64,000 nt of DNA from assembly GCF_001697145.1 (NCBI RefSeq), contig NZ_CP012719.1:1584501-1648500 (forward strand). Direction: 5' to 3'. Origin of the DNA: Streptococcus anginosus (lineage in GTDB: Bacteria > Bacillota > Bacilli > Lactobacillales > Streptococcaceae). The position numbers were made by a program, and so were the translations under genes. Of the stretch, positions 22,235 through 30,664 are shown one piece after another (the first letter of the stretch is position 1; every line of letters starts with the position of its first letter). The notes beneath the pieces are model-generated. The model worked only from the letters and a program-made list of their open reading frames with translations, was not told the DNA's origin and did no database searches.

Positions 22235-25200
22235 ATGAAAAATTCATATAAGAAACGGTTGTACACAAATGTTCTCAGCTTGTCAGCTGCCGTTCTTGTT
22301 GCAGTTTTAACGCAAGGAACTGCTGCTGCAGATACGCAAGATAGCACGGAGACACAGCCTATTACTAACAAGACAGAAACGGTGGTCCCTGCCGAAAAGT
22401 CAAGTACAGAAACAAACGCATCAGAAGCAACGGCAACGCCAGATTCTTCATCAGCTGAAGCTCAGCTTCTCACAACAACCAATCAAGAAGAAGCACAGAA
22501 ATCAGAAAGTGCTCCTTCAATAGACAGTTCGACTTCTACTACAAACGAATCCGAAACAGTGACTCCTGCAACACCTGCAAAACCAGAAACACGAGCAGCT
22601 GGAACAGAAGAAAAGAAGGTTCAATTAGCTGATAGTACAGTCCATATGTCTGAAAAAGCTACCATTACTGAGACTGTACAGGAACAAGGAGCCGCTGCTG
22701 GCAAGGTGACTTGGAAATTAGATAATAAGCCAATCGCTGAATGGAAAACTTGGAATATGGAAAAAGGAGACTTTTCAGGAGATTCCTTTGTCACCATTGA
22801 GGAAACAACCAATGGCTCTGACCTCAAACTTTCTCTCAAATTCAATGAATTATTTGGAAATGACTTAAGTCTTCGGACACCAAACAATATCCGCAGAACC
22901 TATCGGCAATTCATCGGAAATCATGAACTCGTTGGAACAGATGAAGAATCCGGTCTGACGATTCGAAAAACACTTGTTTTCCGACCATATGAAAACTTCC
23001 ATACTCACGAAGAAATGTTAGCTGCTATCGAAAAAAGTCGACAAGAAGCTAAAAATGACCGCCTTGTTCAAATTGAAGACATTGGTACCAGCGCTCAAGG
23101 ACGGAAAATTAAGTTAGGCATTATCAGTTCTGATCAAAAAAGCATTGATGATTACCTAAACTCAACCAATAAAATGGCGCTAACCAAACCTGCTGAAATG
23201 TTAGCTGCCCTCAAAGACGGCAAATTAGACTACAAACTTCCTATTCTCATCAACAATACACATGCTGATGAGCAACCTGCTATCGATATCATTACCGGCT
23301 TGTTCAATACATTTGCAACCCAAGACCAGATCAGCTTTAAAACAACTCAAGCAGATGGAACACAAAAAATTGTAACCCTCTCCGTTAAAGACCTTCTCAA
23401 GAAATTTATTTTCCTCTTTGATTTCACAGAAAATCCTGACGGAGATGTTGCCAATACCCGTGCCCTAGCTAACGGAATCGATCCAAACCGCGATACTAGC
23501 TATCAGGCCAACCCAGAAACCCGGACTGTTGCTGGACTCATCAACAAATGGAATCCAATTGCACTTTACGACATCCACGGTTTTGTCAAGGACTTCCTGA
23601 TTGAGCCAGCTACTCCACCGCATGATCCAAACTTTGAATATGACCTTTTGTCAAAAAATATGTTGGAAAATGCCCACCACATGGGCCGGGCTGGTGTTAC
23701 CAATTCCAAGTATGATCACTACATCATTCCGAAGTTAGACTGGGGCGATGGCTGGGATGACTCTTTCTCTGGCTACACTGGTGTCTATGCTATGTACCAC
23801 GGAATATTAGGACATACCGTTGAAATCCCTGAGGGCAATCAAGAATCCTATAAAGCTGGTTATCACGCTGTCCTTGGAGGTATCTCTTACCTGTCCCAAG
23901 ATCCTGATAAACTCATGGAAATGCGCCTCAACTTCTATCTCCGTGGCATCAACAAGGTTGAAGATCCAAAAGCTGAAAATGAATTAGTTGGACCAGACGG
24001 TAAAGTAGTCGGTCGTATCAAACATGGACAAAAGAAATTCTTCCCTGATTACTATGTCATTCCAATGGAACTTGACAAATCCAATGACTCTCAACAAGCT
24101 TTCAATATGATTGAATACTTCAAGAGAAATGGTGTTGTCATTCAAGAATTGAAGGAAGACACTGGCAGTTATAAGAAGGGTGATTTGGTTGTTGACATGG
24201 CACAAGCTAAACGTGGCTATGCCAACCATATCCTCTACAAGGGCTCCAACGAATCTGCTTGGGCTGCTATGTATGCAGAATTGCTGGTTAATTTCCCGGA
24301 TATGAGGGGATTCAAAGCAGTAGCAGTCTTTAAAGAAAAACTCTTTGACGGTAAACTCGGTAAAGTAACTGCTCTTCGTGCTACTCGGACTAGCGAAATT
24401 GACCACAAAGCACCATATTATGTCATTGCCAATACTTCAGAAAGTGCCGTTCGCGCTGTCAATCGTGCAATCCGAGACGGTAAGAAAGTTTATTTGACAG
24501 ACGATGGCTACATCGTGGATACACCTACTTTTGCCAACCTGCTGAAAAACTATGCAATCTATGGAGATGCCCTTTATAAAACTCCTCAAGGGCAAACCTT
24601 AAAAGCTCTAAAAGTTTATGCACCGCCTCATCAATACTATTGGGCTGGTGTGGATACTCCTGCTCATACCGCTCTTGCTTTGAAGAATTTAGGATTTGAC
24701 ATTGTCAATACCCCTGAAGAAGCTGATGTGATTGTTTTAGAAAGTGACAACTTTGACAAGTCCCTCCTTGGTCTGAAGCCAACTATTGTAGTAGGCGGAA
24801 CTGCTATGCAACGCCTTGAAGAACTCGGTGTGGTTGACGGCTTTGACGCAGAACAACTCAAAAATGGTGGTGATTATGAAGGCTTGATGAAAGCGATCAT
24901 TGATGACAAAGATCCGTTGACTAGTGGTTACAATAAGAATGATCTTTTCTATTCTAACTCTGGAAATTGGATTGCTAAAGTACCTGCAAATTTCAAGACA
25001 TTAGCTTCAATTGCTGGCAGTGATTATTATATCGCTGGTTGGTGGCCTGGTAATGAACAGCTAGCCAATAAAATTGTAGCTATTTCTGGTAACTACAAAG
25101 AACAACCACTCTTTATCTATGCTGGTAATCCAACAAATCGTCTTCATACAATTCATTTCTACCGTTGGGTATCCAATGCTATCTTTGGCAGTCAATTAGC

Positions 25201-25447
25201 TCAACTGAAAGATCTTGAGAAAGAACAAAAACCTTCTACTGAAGTTGTTGAGATCATCAATCAAAAACCTCAGGCAGCTCAAGCTACGACCCTACGCTAC
25301 ACTCCTCAACCTCAAATGATGAGCACTGCTAAAAAAGCTCAACTTCCTCAAACTGGAAATAAAGAAAGCCAAAGCAATCTCATCATTGCTAGCATGTTCA
25401 TTCTTGTCAGTGGCTACTTGCTCCATTTAAAGAAAAAAGAAGAATAA
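22235..25447 (+). CDS. LPXTG-anchored M14-family zinc carboxypeptidase
   Basis: Cell-wall-anchored metallocarboxypeptidase of 1070 residues. A signal peptide (about 1-32) is followed by a Ser/Thr/Glu-rich region (33-125). The M14 domain shows a zinc-binding HADE (about 342-345), NPDGDVANTRALANG for substrate docking, a third zinc ligand in YDIHGF (about 447) and a catalytic Glu in HTVEIPEG (about 529). A large C-terminal region of unknown role precedes LPQTG, a hydrophobic segment and KKKEE, the sortase signal. It has its own promoter with a cre box, a GGAGG site and its own terminator. It probably trims C-terminal residues from host or food peptides at the cell surface. The exact specificity is unknown. 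Confidence 0.93.
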   Translation: MKNSYKKRLYTNVLSLSAAVLVAVLTQGTAAADTQDSTETQPITNKTETVVPAEKSSTETNASEATATPDSSSAEAQLLTTTNQEEAQKSESAPSIDSSTSTTNESETVTPATPAKPETRAAGTEEKKVQLADSTVHMSEKATITETVQEQGAAAGKVTWKLDNKPIAEWKTWNMEKGDFSGDSFVTIEETTNGSDLKLSLKFNELFGNDLSLRTPNNIRRTYRQFIGNHELVGTDEESGLTIRKTLVFRPYENFHTHEEMLAAIEKSRQEAKNDRLVQIEDIGTSAQGRKIKLGIISSDQKSIDDYLNSTNKMALTKPAEMLAALKDGKLDYKLPILINNTHADEQPAIDIITGLFNTFATQDQISFKTTQADGTQKIVTLSVKDLLKKFIFLFDFTENPDGDVANTRALANGIDPNRDTSYQANPETRTVAGLINKWNPIALYDIHGFVKDFLIEPATPPHDPNFEYDLLSKNMLENAHHMGRAGVTNSKYDHYIIPKLDWGDGWDDSFSGYTGVYAMYHGILGHTVEIPEGNQESYKAGYHAVLGGISYLSQDPDKLMEMRLNFYLRGINKVEDPKAENELVGPDGKVVGRIKHGQKKFFPDYYVIPMELDKSNDSQQAFNMIEYFKRNGVVIQELKEDTGSYKKGDLVVDMAQAKRGYANHILYKGSNESAWAAMYAELLVNFPDMRGFKAVAVFKEKLFDGKLGKVTALRATRTSEIDHKAPYYVIANTSESAVRAVNRAIRDGKKVYLTDDGYIVDTPTFANLLKNYAIYGDALYKTPQGQTLKALKVYAPPHQYYWAGVDTPAHTALALKNLGFDIVNTPEEADVIVLESDNFDKSLLGLKPTIVVGGTAMQRLEELGVVDGFDAEQLKNGGDYEGLMKAIIDDKDPLTSGYNKNDLFYSNSGNWIAKVPANFKTLASIAGSDYYIAGWWPGNEQLANKIVAISGNYKEQPLFIYAGNPTNRLHTIHFYRWVSNAIFGSQLAQLKDLEKEQKPSTEVVEIINQKPQAAQATTLRYTPQPQMMSTAKKAQLPQTGNKESQSNLIIASMFILVSGYLLHLKKKEE

Positions 25448-25467
25448 AAATTCTCTTTTCTAACTCA

Positions 25468-25507
25468 AAACTTCCTCGGAGTTAATGTTCGAGGAAGTTT
25501 GTTTTTT
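25468..25507 (+). terminator. Terminator of the carboxypeptidase gene
   Basis: AAACTTCCTC / GAGGAAGTTT stem followed by GTTTTTT. Confidence 0.9.
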
Positions 25508-25692
25508 ATAAATAGAAGACATCAGATGCCCGGTATTTTATTTTTTCATAAAAATCAGCAAGTCCCTATTAAAAATTGAACTGTTTTAATTACATAGAAA
25601 GCACCTCAAATTTTCTGACAGCCATTTTTATGCTTTAAATTGAATTCTTTCTTCATTTTCATTATACTAAAAAGAGAGAGGAGTTGTTTTAT

Positions 25693-26274
25693 ATGGTAAA
25701 AGGTAATCAACAAAAGATTTTGGATGCTTTCTATGACTTGGCAATGCAAAATCCTGATGAAGTCAATCTCTCAATGAGTGACCTCGCCAAGAAAGCTGGC
25801 ATTTCACGCCAAGCAATTTATAAACATCATTTCCATAATGTTGACGATATTATTGAATCAATTCATGAGAACATTGATAAACCTATTTATGAGGCTTTTT
25901 TAGAATACAATACACTAACAAATAAAGACCCCTTTCTTTTCATTGCAGATAATATTTTCCCTATTCTTTATGAAAATCGAAAATGGCTAAAAATGCTGTA
26001 TTCTAGCTCAGCGGATCCTTATTGGACCAATTATTTAAAAAAGATTTACACAAAATGGGCACTTGAAAATATCAAACCGAATCAATCCCTTATTGATTTG
26101 CCAGATGACTTTATCATCTCTTTACTGGTGCATTATGTGATTGCCAACATTGAAGTATGGATAGCCCAAGAAAAGCCACTCCCACCACAAGTCTTCAAAG
26201 AAAAATTTTTAACCCTTGTTCATTCTTCTCTTGACCAATACATCTCACTAGACAAAGATAATCATATAGACTAG
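25693..26274 (+). CDS. TetR/AcrR family regulator
   Basis: A 193-residue repressor. The N-terminal TetR helix-turn-helix shows LSMSDLAKKAGISRQAIYKHF-like sequence at about residues 25-47 (it reads KHHFHNVDDIIESI), followed by a helical ligand domain. The frame is open from a TTG at 25684, but GAGGAG nine bases before the ATG at 25693 decides the start. No efflux or metabolic gene sits next to it, so its target is unknown. It is 85% of the way to the degraded integrase tail at 26604 and may belong to the older island. Confidence 0.88.
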   Translation: MVKGNQQKILDAFYDLAMQNPDEVNLSMSDLAKKAGISRQAIYKHHFHNVDDIIESIHENIDKPIYEAFLEYNTLTNKDPFLFIADNIFPILYENRKWLKMLYSSSADPYWTNYLKKIYTKWALENIKPNQSLIDLPDDFIISLLVHYVIANIEVWIAQEKPLPPQVFKEKFLTLVHSSLDQYISLDKDNHID

Positions 26275-26603
26275 AAAAAAGAGCCCGAAAAATCGAGCTT
26301 TTAGAATATAGCTATTTTTCCTAGCTGGTAATTTTTGACAGAATAGCCCATACAATCAATATGTTTGTAAAGGCTATTTTTGTATCTCTTTTTCCTTGGT
26401 TTGTAACAGCAACATTTAAACAGTGCTCTGACTTTCATATAATTTAGAATTCAGCAAAGAAAGAAATGATTTATCTACTTTTAAAGTAATCATCAGACTA
26501 CAATTTACTACTTATATGACTGATGATGACAAACATTAGCGTAAAAATAATGGGTAAAATAGGAAGCACTATGGTAAAACTTCATAAATACAACTGCATA
26601 ACT
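26275..26603. other. Gene-free AT-rich stretch before the integrase remnant
   Basis: A weak hairpin (AAAAGAGCCCGA ... TCGAGCTTTT) follows the TetR gene and may terminate it. No coding sequence or RNA gene was recognised in the rest. Confidence 0.4.
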
Positions 26604-26678
26604 AAAAACTACATCAACACCTCTACCATCGTTCCAATGGCCGTTGGAGAAATCGCCTACCGAAACCTAAAAAAATAA
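26604..26678 (+). pseudogene. Tail of a degraded tyrosine integrase
   Basis: Reads KNYINTSTIVPMAVGEIAYR then NLKK-stop. It lines up with the last residues of the intact island integrase (KIYVNTSNVVPLSAGETAYR, ELKNK) and includes the catalytic Tyr position. All upstream parts are lost. It marks an older element that used the same rpsI site. Confidence 0.85.
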
Positions 26679-26679
26679 T

Positions 26680-26711
26680 GGTGTGAATTTGGTGTGAAAA
26701 GTGGTGTGAAT
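26680..26711 (+). repeat. Triple GGTGTGAA repeat, probable integrase arm sites (older element)
   Basis: GGTGTGAA at 26680, 26691 and 26703 (steps of 11 and 12), directly after the integrase-tail stop. The intact integrase at the other end is followed by GGT-type repeats with the same 11 and 12 spacing. Confidence 0.65.
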
Positions 26712-26783
26712 TTTGCTAAAAATCACTAAAAAACACCCCTTGGTGGGAACCATGAAGTGTTGTAAATGCTGTATTGTAGCTGG

Positions 26784-26837
26784 TTCTTAATGTTTTGAGA
26801 ACTGGCTAGCTTTACGAGCTTTCTTAAGACCTGGTTG
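26784..26837 (-). repeat. Left att copy: diverged duplicate of the rpsI 3' end
   Basis: The minus strand encodes [15 protein letters not shown]-stop, against [15 protein letters not shown]-stop in the real rpsI. Several third positions differ (GCTCGT for GCACGT, AGCCAG for TCACAA). It is therefore a duplicate from another strain or species brought in by an element, not a fresh direct repeat. Confidence 0.85.
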
Positions 26838-27334
26838 GTGGCACCTACATCTCTTTAAATACTAAAAGCCTTTATTTCTGCACTTTTATCACTATGCACT
26901 TTTCACTTTATGTTATATAATTTCAAATAATTTCATTTAAATAAGGTAAATTTCTCAACACTTCAAAAAATAGAATACTGGGCTAGAGGTTATCTTACTA
27001 GACAAGATGCCTTTTTTATTTTGATTAAATATAAAGTTGCTTAAAACAAAAAAATTGAGAGTTGGCAGGGCTTTGTCACTTACTTAATAGCATTGAAATT
27101 TTAAAAATTGACCAAAAATAATGACAAGACACACTAATTAAAAAATTTAAAGTTCCCAGATAAGAAATTGAGGTTGGGATGTTATACCCAGCCTTGTTTT
27201 AATATATTTGGAAAAATAGTTTGACACAGTGATTGGACGAAAGACTTAGGATTGAATAGTTGAAAGAACCTCAGTATCTGTCGCAATACTGCTGAAGGGC
27301 AAAGTTTTCTTGGACTGATACTGCTCTGTCTCTT
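26838..27334. other. Gene-free AT-rich stretch inside the left end of the island
   Basis: No coding sequence was recognised. Short features only: a GAGGTTGGGATGTTATACCCAGCCT hairpin-like segment near 27172-27196, and generally low GC. It is probably decayed element DNA. Confidence 0.4.
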
Positions 27335-27514
27335 TTATAATTGTGAATACAGATTTTTTAGGGTGATTAATCCTTCCTCCAGTTCTTCTACAGTGTCTGG
27401 AGAGCGAATGGCTATACGTATGGTTGATTGCTCTATCAAACTACCCGTAAAGAAACGTTCTGCACATAAAACTTCAATCCCCTCTTGTTTGGCAAGCTTC
27501 TCAAAGAACATAGC
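27335..27514 (-). pseudogene. C-terminal remnant of a PLP-dependent aminotransferase (MocR/class I type)
   Basis: Minus-strand translation reads AMFFEKLAKQEGIEVLCAER, FFTGSLIEQSTIRIAIRSPD, TVEELEEGLITLKNLYSQL-stop. The RFF..........IRI.......EEL.EGL..L pattern is the usual end of MocR-type and class I aminotransferases. Only the last 60 or so residues survive. It abuts the next fragment on the opposite strand. Confidence 0.6.
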
Positions 27515-27515
27515 T

Positions 27516-27791
27516 AATAATCAAGAGCTATGGAAACAAGAGCTAGCAGCTTATCCATTTCATGAAGATGAATTAAAAATTAATAGAATCATTTTAAAGA
27601 TAGAAGTTCCTTCCACTATTCAAAAGCGATTGATGAAGAGGGATAACAGTCATTGGGACAAAGATTTGATTGATTCTTTTCAAGCCAGAGAACAAAAGCG
27701 AGTAATCGAATTTGCTCGATTAGAAAAGATTCCATTATTCGTTTATGATAATAATTCAAAATTGGAAGAATTAAAACAATTTCTTCTTTAG
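27516..27791 (+). pseudogene. C-terminal fragment of a P-loop kinase-like protein
   Basis: About 90 residues (NNQELWKQELAAYPFHEDEL, IILKIEVPSTIQKRLMKRDN, LFVYDNNSKLEELKQFLL). The pattern of a hydrophobic strand, a V.....RL..RD segment and a late LFVYDNN strand resembles small nucleotide or shikimate-type kinases. The Walker A part is absent. The reading frame continues upstream to 27363 only because it reads antisense through the aminotransferase remnant. Function is not assigned. Confidence 0.45.
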
Positions 27792-27894
27792 AATAAAAAT
27801 AAGCAAGAGTTGTAGCTACTACTTGCTTATTTTTCATATCGTATCATAATTGTAATATTTTTCTAGTATAATATTATAAAAGGAGGTTTGGAAA

Positions 27895-28248
27895 ATGAAA
27901 AAATTACTTAGTCTATTACTTTTAGGAATTGCTACTATATTTCTAATATCTTGTTCCAAGCAAAATACTCTTGACGGAGAATATTATAACCAATATGATT
28001 ATCTAGTACTTGAAATTAAAGGAAATCAAGGAACATATCATGAAAATCACAATCATCCGATAACTAATGTAGATTCTCAAAATAAAACATTTACTTTTTC
28101 AGCTTCTGGAAGAGAATATGTTGCATCCTATGATATTAAAAAAGATGGGACTTTAACATTTGATACAGGAAACTTCCTAACAGGAGGAAATAAACAAACA
28201 GTTTATAAAAAAAATAGTGAAGCCTATAAGAAAAATATAAAAAAATGA
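27895..28248 (+). CDS. Small lipoprotein
   Basis: A 117-residue lipoprotein. The signal MKKLLSLLLLGIATIFLISC has the lipobox Cys at residue 20, followed by SKQNTLDGEYYNQYDYLVLEI. The C-terminus KKNSEAYKKNIKK is Lys-rich. A broken paralogue lies at 35985 (CSKQKSLDGDYYW ... YKKDSNAYKKALKK). The family occurs in streptococci with no known function. It has a strong GGAGG site and its own terminator, so it is an independent unit. Confidence 0.8.
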   Translation: MKKLLSLLLLGIATIFLISCSKQNTLDGEYYNQYDYLVLEIKGNQGTYHENHNHPITNVDSQNKTFTFSASGREYVASYDIKKDGTLTFDTGNFLTGGNKQTVYKKNSEAYKKNIKK

Positions 28249-28276
28249 CTTAGAGATTTTCTCTAGGTCATTTTCT
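28243..28276 (+). terminator. Terminator of the small lipoprotein gene
   Basis: AAATGACTTAGAG / CTCTAGGTCATTT stem followed by TC and TTG. It overlaps the end of the coding sequence. Confidence 0.75.
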
Positions 28277-28373
28277 TGTTATTAAAAGGAGTTTCACATG
28301 CCATTTGGCTTCTACTTCTGTCAGTTGTTACAATAAAGGTTCGTGTGGATTAGAAATATACAAATCAAAATCA

Positions 28374-28970
28374 TCAGACAGTTTGAGTATCAACTTTAAA
28401 AATAATTCCTTTTCTATCAGCTATGCTTTTAAATCGTTCTCTATTTAGTTCGTAAATTTCGTAGTAATTTTTTCTATTGCCTGTATCAAAATCGAGTGAA
28501 TTTGTATAAATAGTATTGCCTCTTATCATTCTCATTAATTCCCAATATTGAATGAACTCGTTATCAGGTAGCTCATCAATCAAATGTTTAACATCATCTT
28601 CCTTTTCTTTGTATCCATCAAAAGTTCTAGTTATTAGAAAGTATATATAAGGTTTATATTTCTCAGAAGATAATTTTTCTTGATTATGAAGCATTTCATT
28701 TGATTCTTTTGTTAACAAAGAAATATCCTTTATATCTTTTTTGCGATTTTGTGAGGAATGCATAGTTTCAACAAGACGAATTTCTTCGATATCTTCATCC
28801 AAAAGCAACATACCAAAATCCTTCAATTCGAGGTAATATTTTGGATAAAATAAAAAAATATAATCTATCGTAATTAGCTGTTTAACATCAACTAGTTCTC
28901 TCTTTCCTCTTTTAAAAAGTTCATAATTTAATAAATCAGAGAATACTTTCAAAGACTGCCCCTTTTTCAT
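28374..28970 (-). CDS. Hypothetical protein of the island
   Basis: About 198 residues from an ATG at 28970 (MKKGQSLKVFSDLLNYELFK ...). The frame is open further upstream to 29060, but that part reads out of frame through the DUF3847-like gene and is not believable. Charged and mostly soluble, with DEDIEEIRLVETMHSSQNRK and YIYFLITRTFDGYKEKEDDV segments. No family is recognised. It overlaps the end of the short DUF3847-like gene, which may have been joined to it by recombination. The start is uncertain. Confidence 0.45.
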   Translation of the reverse strand: MKKGQSLKVFSDLLNYELFKRGKRELVDVKQLITIDYIFLFYPKYYLELKDFGMLLLDEDIEEIRLVETMHSSQNRKKDIKDISLLTKESNEMLHNQEKLSSEKYKPYIYFLITRTFDGYKEKEDDVKHLIDELPDNEFIQYWELMRMIRGNTIYTNSLDFDTGNRKNYYEIYELNRERFKSIADRKGIIFKVDTQTV

Positions 28971-29094
28971 ATATCCTTTTATCTCTCTTTTTTCGTTCTT
29001 CCTGTTTCTGCTGACTGATGAGCTTTTTCCTTTTGTTTTGTAACTGCTTGATTTCTTCATCTGCCATTAAGATTTTTTCTTCAATGTTTTTCAT
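28936..29094 (-). CDS. Short DUF3847-like coiled-coil protein, truncated
   Basis: A 52-residue frame (MKNIEEKILMADEEIKQLQN, KRKKLISQQKQEERKKRDKR, IYEKGAVFESIL-stop) with GGAGG ten bases upstream. The Lys/Gln/Glu-rich coiled coil followed by R....R.YEKGA..ES is the pattern of DUF3847 proteins, which normally lie in front of relaxase genes on mobilisable elements. The family tail is missing. No relaxase follows. Confidence 0.55.
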   Translation of the reverse strand: MKNIEEKILMADEEIKQLQNKRKKLISQQKQEERKKRDKRIYEKGAVFESIL

Positions 29095-29130
29095 TTTCTC
29101 GTTTCCTCCCTTTCTAATTTTGAGTAAAGA

Positions 29131-29164
29131 AAAACAGTAAACCTTTTTTTGATTTACTGTTCCT
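29131..29164 (-). terminator. Terminator after the ketopantoate-reductase-like gene
   Basis: ACAGTAAA / TTTACTGT stem with a T-rich loop, nearly the same as those at 21185 and 30550. Confidence 0.7.
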
Positions 29165-29214
29165 GTGGTAATTTTTATTAAATTGTTAGTTCTACAAACT
29201 GGGATTTTCGTCGC

Positions 29215-30099
29215 TTATGACCGTTCTTTTATATAACCGTAAAACTGTCTGTGCAATTCTCTCATTTCATCCGGAGCCTTCATTGAATGGCGATACATGA
29301 ACACATCTCCAAACTTACTTTTAAAAGCAAACGCCAGTCCGATTTTTATTAGATGTTTCGGCAATATGAGAAATATGTAAAATTTCCCTGGACTGAGTTT
29401 GCCTTTATGTTTTTTCAACCACTTCATATTCCTGCAGATCTTTTCCGCCGTCTTTGACATTAGAGTCGAATCTGTTCCTGCTTTCTCAGGCTCTTTCGAT
29501 TCATAATAGGCATCTGCTATCGGAACGACCATTGCCAGATGGCAAAGCTGCCATAAATGCATATCCGAAACGATCTGATAAGGTATACGGGATCTGCGAA
29601 ATAAATCTGCGAGTTCAGTAATACGTATGGTTCTTTCACCCGATATTTCCCCAAATGTTGTCGGCTGCACAATTGCTGGGGTTAATCCTGCATTAAGAAT
29701 CCCATTATCTATACTGCCACCGGCTCCGGGAAACCCCGGAATTATCCTACCGCTTCCACATATATCTTCCCATTTCTTGTAATCATCCAGCGAATTTACC
29801 ATCGTTACAATCGTACCGCTTGTATTATTCCGCAGTTCTTCTAAGGCTTTATACAGTTGATTTTCTCTGACCGTTAGGAAAATGTAATCGAATATATCAT
29901 CATTCTTAACGGCTTCGACCACTTCGATATCGGCTGTATGTACTTCCCCATTTTTGCTGTATCTCAGCCCGTTTATACGGAGTTCATCAAGCCTTTTTCC
30001 TCTGGCATATACAGCTACATCATTATCTTTATTTTCTGAGAGCAATGCAGCATATAATGAGCCGATTACTCCCGCACCGTATATCAATATCTTCATCAT
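29215..30099 (-). CDS. Ketopantoate reductase-family (ApbA/PanE-like) oxidoreductase
   Basis: A 294-residue protein with an N-terminal Rossmann fold, ILIYGAGVIGSLYAALL (GxGxxG at about 7-12), and the family strand DYIFLTVRENQLYKALEEL, NTSGTIVTMVNSLDDY. The usual PanE C-terminal domain is altered; it has TPAIVQPTTFGEISGERT and HLWQLCHLAMVVPIADAYYE. It may act on a substrate other than ketopantoate. It stands alone between two DUF3847-like fragments on the same strand and has its own terminator. It is probably horizontally acquired from another Firmicute. Confidence 0.75.
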   Translation of the reverse strand: MMKILIYGAGVIGSLYAALLSENKDNDVAVYARGKRLDELRINGLRYSKNGEVHTADIEVVEAVKNDDIFDYIFLTVRENQLYKALEELRNNTSGTIVTMVNSLDDYKKWEDICGSGRIIPGFPGAGGSIDNGILNAGLTPAIVQPTTFGEISGERTIRITELADLFRRSRIPYQIVSDMHLWQLCHLAMVVPIADAYYESKEPEKAGTDSTLMSKTAEKICRNMKWLKKHKGKLSPGKFYIFLILPKHLIKIGLAFAFKSKFGDVFMYRHSMKAPDEMRELHRQFYGYIKERS

Positions 30100-30197
30100 C
30101 TTTTACTTCTTCAACTTCTGATTTGTTTATCTATATTGACTAATATTATAGCATTTTTTTTCGATATTTTTCTACTGTCATATTTCTCTACTCACTA

Positions 30198-30516
30198 CTA
30201 TTTACCCTTTGAATGTATTACCTTGAATAACTTATCTTGAAATGTTTCCTTGCTCTTTTTGTCAAAATATATCTCTGTTACAAAGGTCTATATCCTCATT
30301 GGTAAACATAAGAGGATTTTTAACCACTCTTTCTACTATCAATCCTCTTTATATGAGTCTATGATTTCTTCTTTTTCGTTCCTTTTCGTTTGCAAGTTTT
30401 TCTAATTTCTTACCTTGATTTTGTAATTGTTTCAGCTTTACATCGCACTTTTGTCTTTCTTGCTGAAGTTCAAAAATTTGTTCCTGTACTTCCTGTAATG
30501 TGTTTTCTTTCTTCAT
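30198..30516 (-). pseudogene. DUF3847-like mobilisation-associated gene, broken
   Basis: Starts at an ATG (30516) with GGAGG ten bases upstream: MKKENTLQEVQEQIFELQQE, RQKCDVKLKQLQNQGKKLEK, LANEKERKRRNHRLI-stop. The same frame continues RGLIVERVVKNPLMFTNEDI after the stop. After a frame change it ends TFVTEIYFDKKSKETFQDKL, FKVIHSKGK-stop at 30198. The full outline is that of a DUF3847 protein with a nonsense codon and a frameshift. Its tail matches the orphan tail at 21874. Confidence 0.6.
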
Positions 30517-30549
30517 TTTTCATTCCTCCGTTTCAATTTTTCTCAAATA

Positions 30550-30588
30550 AAAAAACAGTAAACTGTTCCTTTCAATTCACTGTTTTCA
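30550..30588 (-). terminator. Terminator after the LCMT-type methyltransferase gene
   Basis: AAAACAGTRAA / TTCACTGTTTT stem, a third copy of the motif at 21185 and 29131. Confidence 0.65.
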
Positions 30589-30664
30589 TATTAGTTGTTA
30601 GTTATATAAGCTATAATTTACCTATCGCAGTGTGTACTTCATGATGGCAACCAAAACGATAACA

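Noticed and set aside
26680-26711. Possible CRISPR-like or satellite repeat
   Set aside because: Only three short repeats without spacers of constant size; the position after an integrase fits arm sites better.
27363-27515. N-terminal part of a 142-residue plus-strand frame
   Set aside because: It reads antisense through an aminotransferase remnant; only the later part resembles a protein.
28971-29060. N-terminal extension of the hypothetical protein at 28374-28970
   Set aside because: It reads out of frame through a better supported DUF3847-like gene start with GGAGG at 29094.
30390-30644. An 84-residue plus-strand frame
   Set aside because: Antisense to the DUF3847-like pseudogene and the adjoining terminator.
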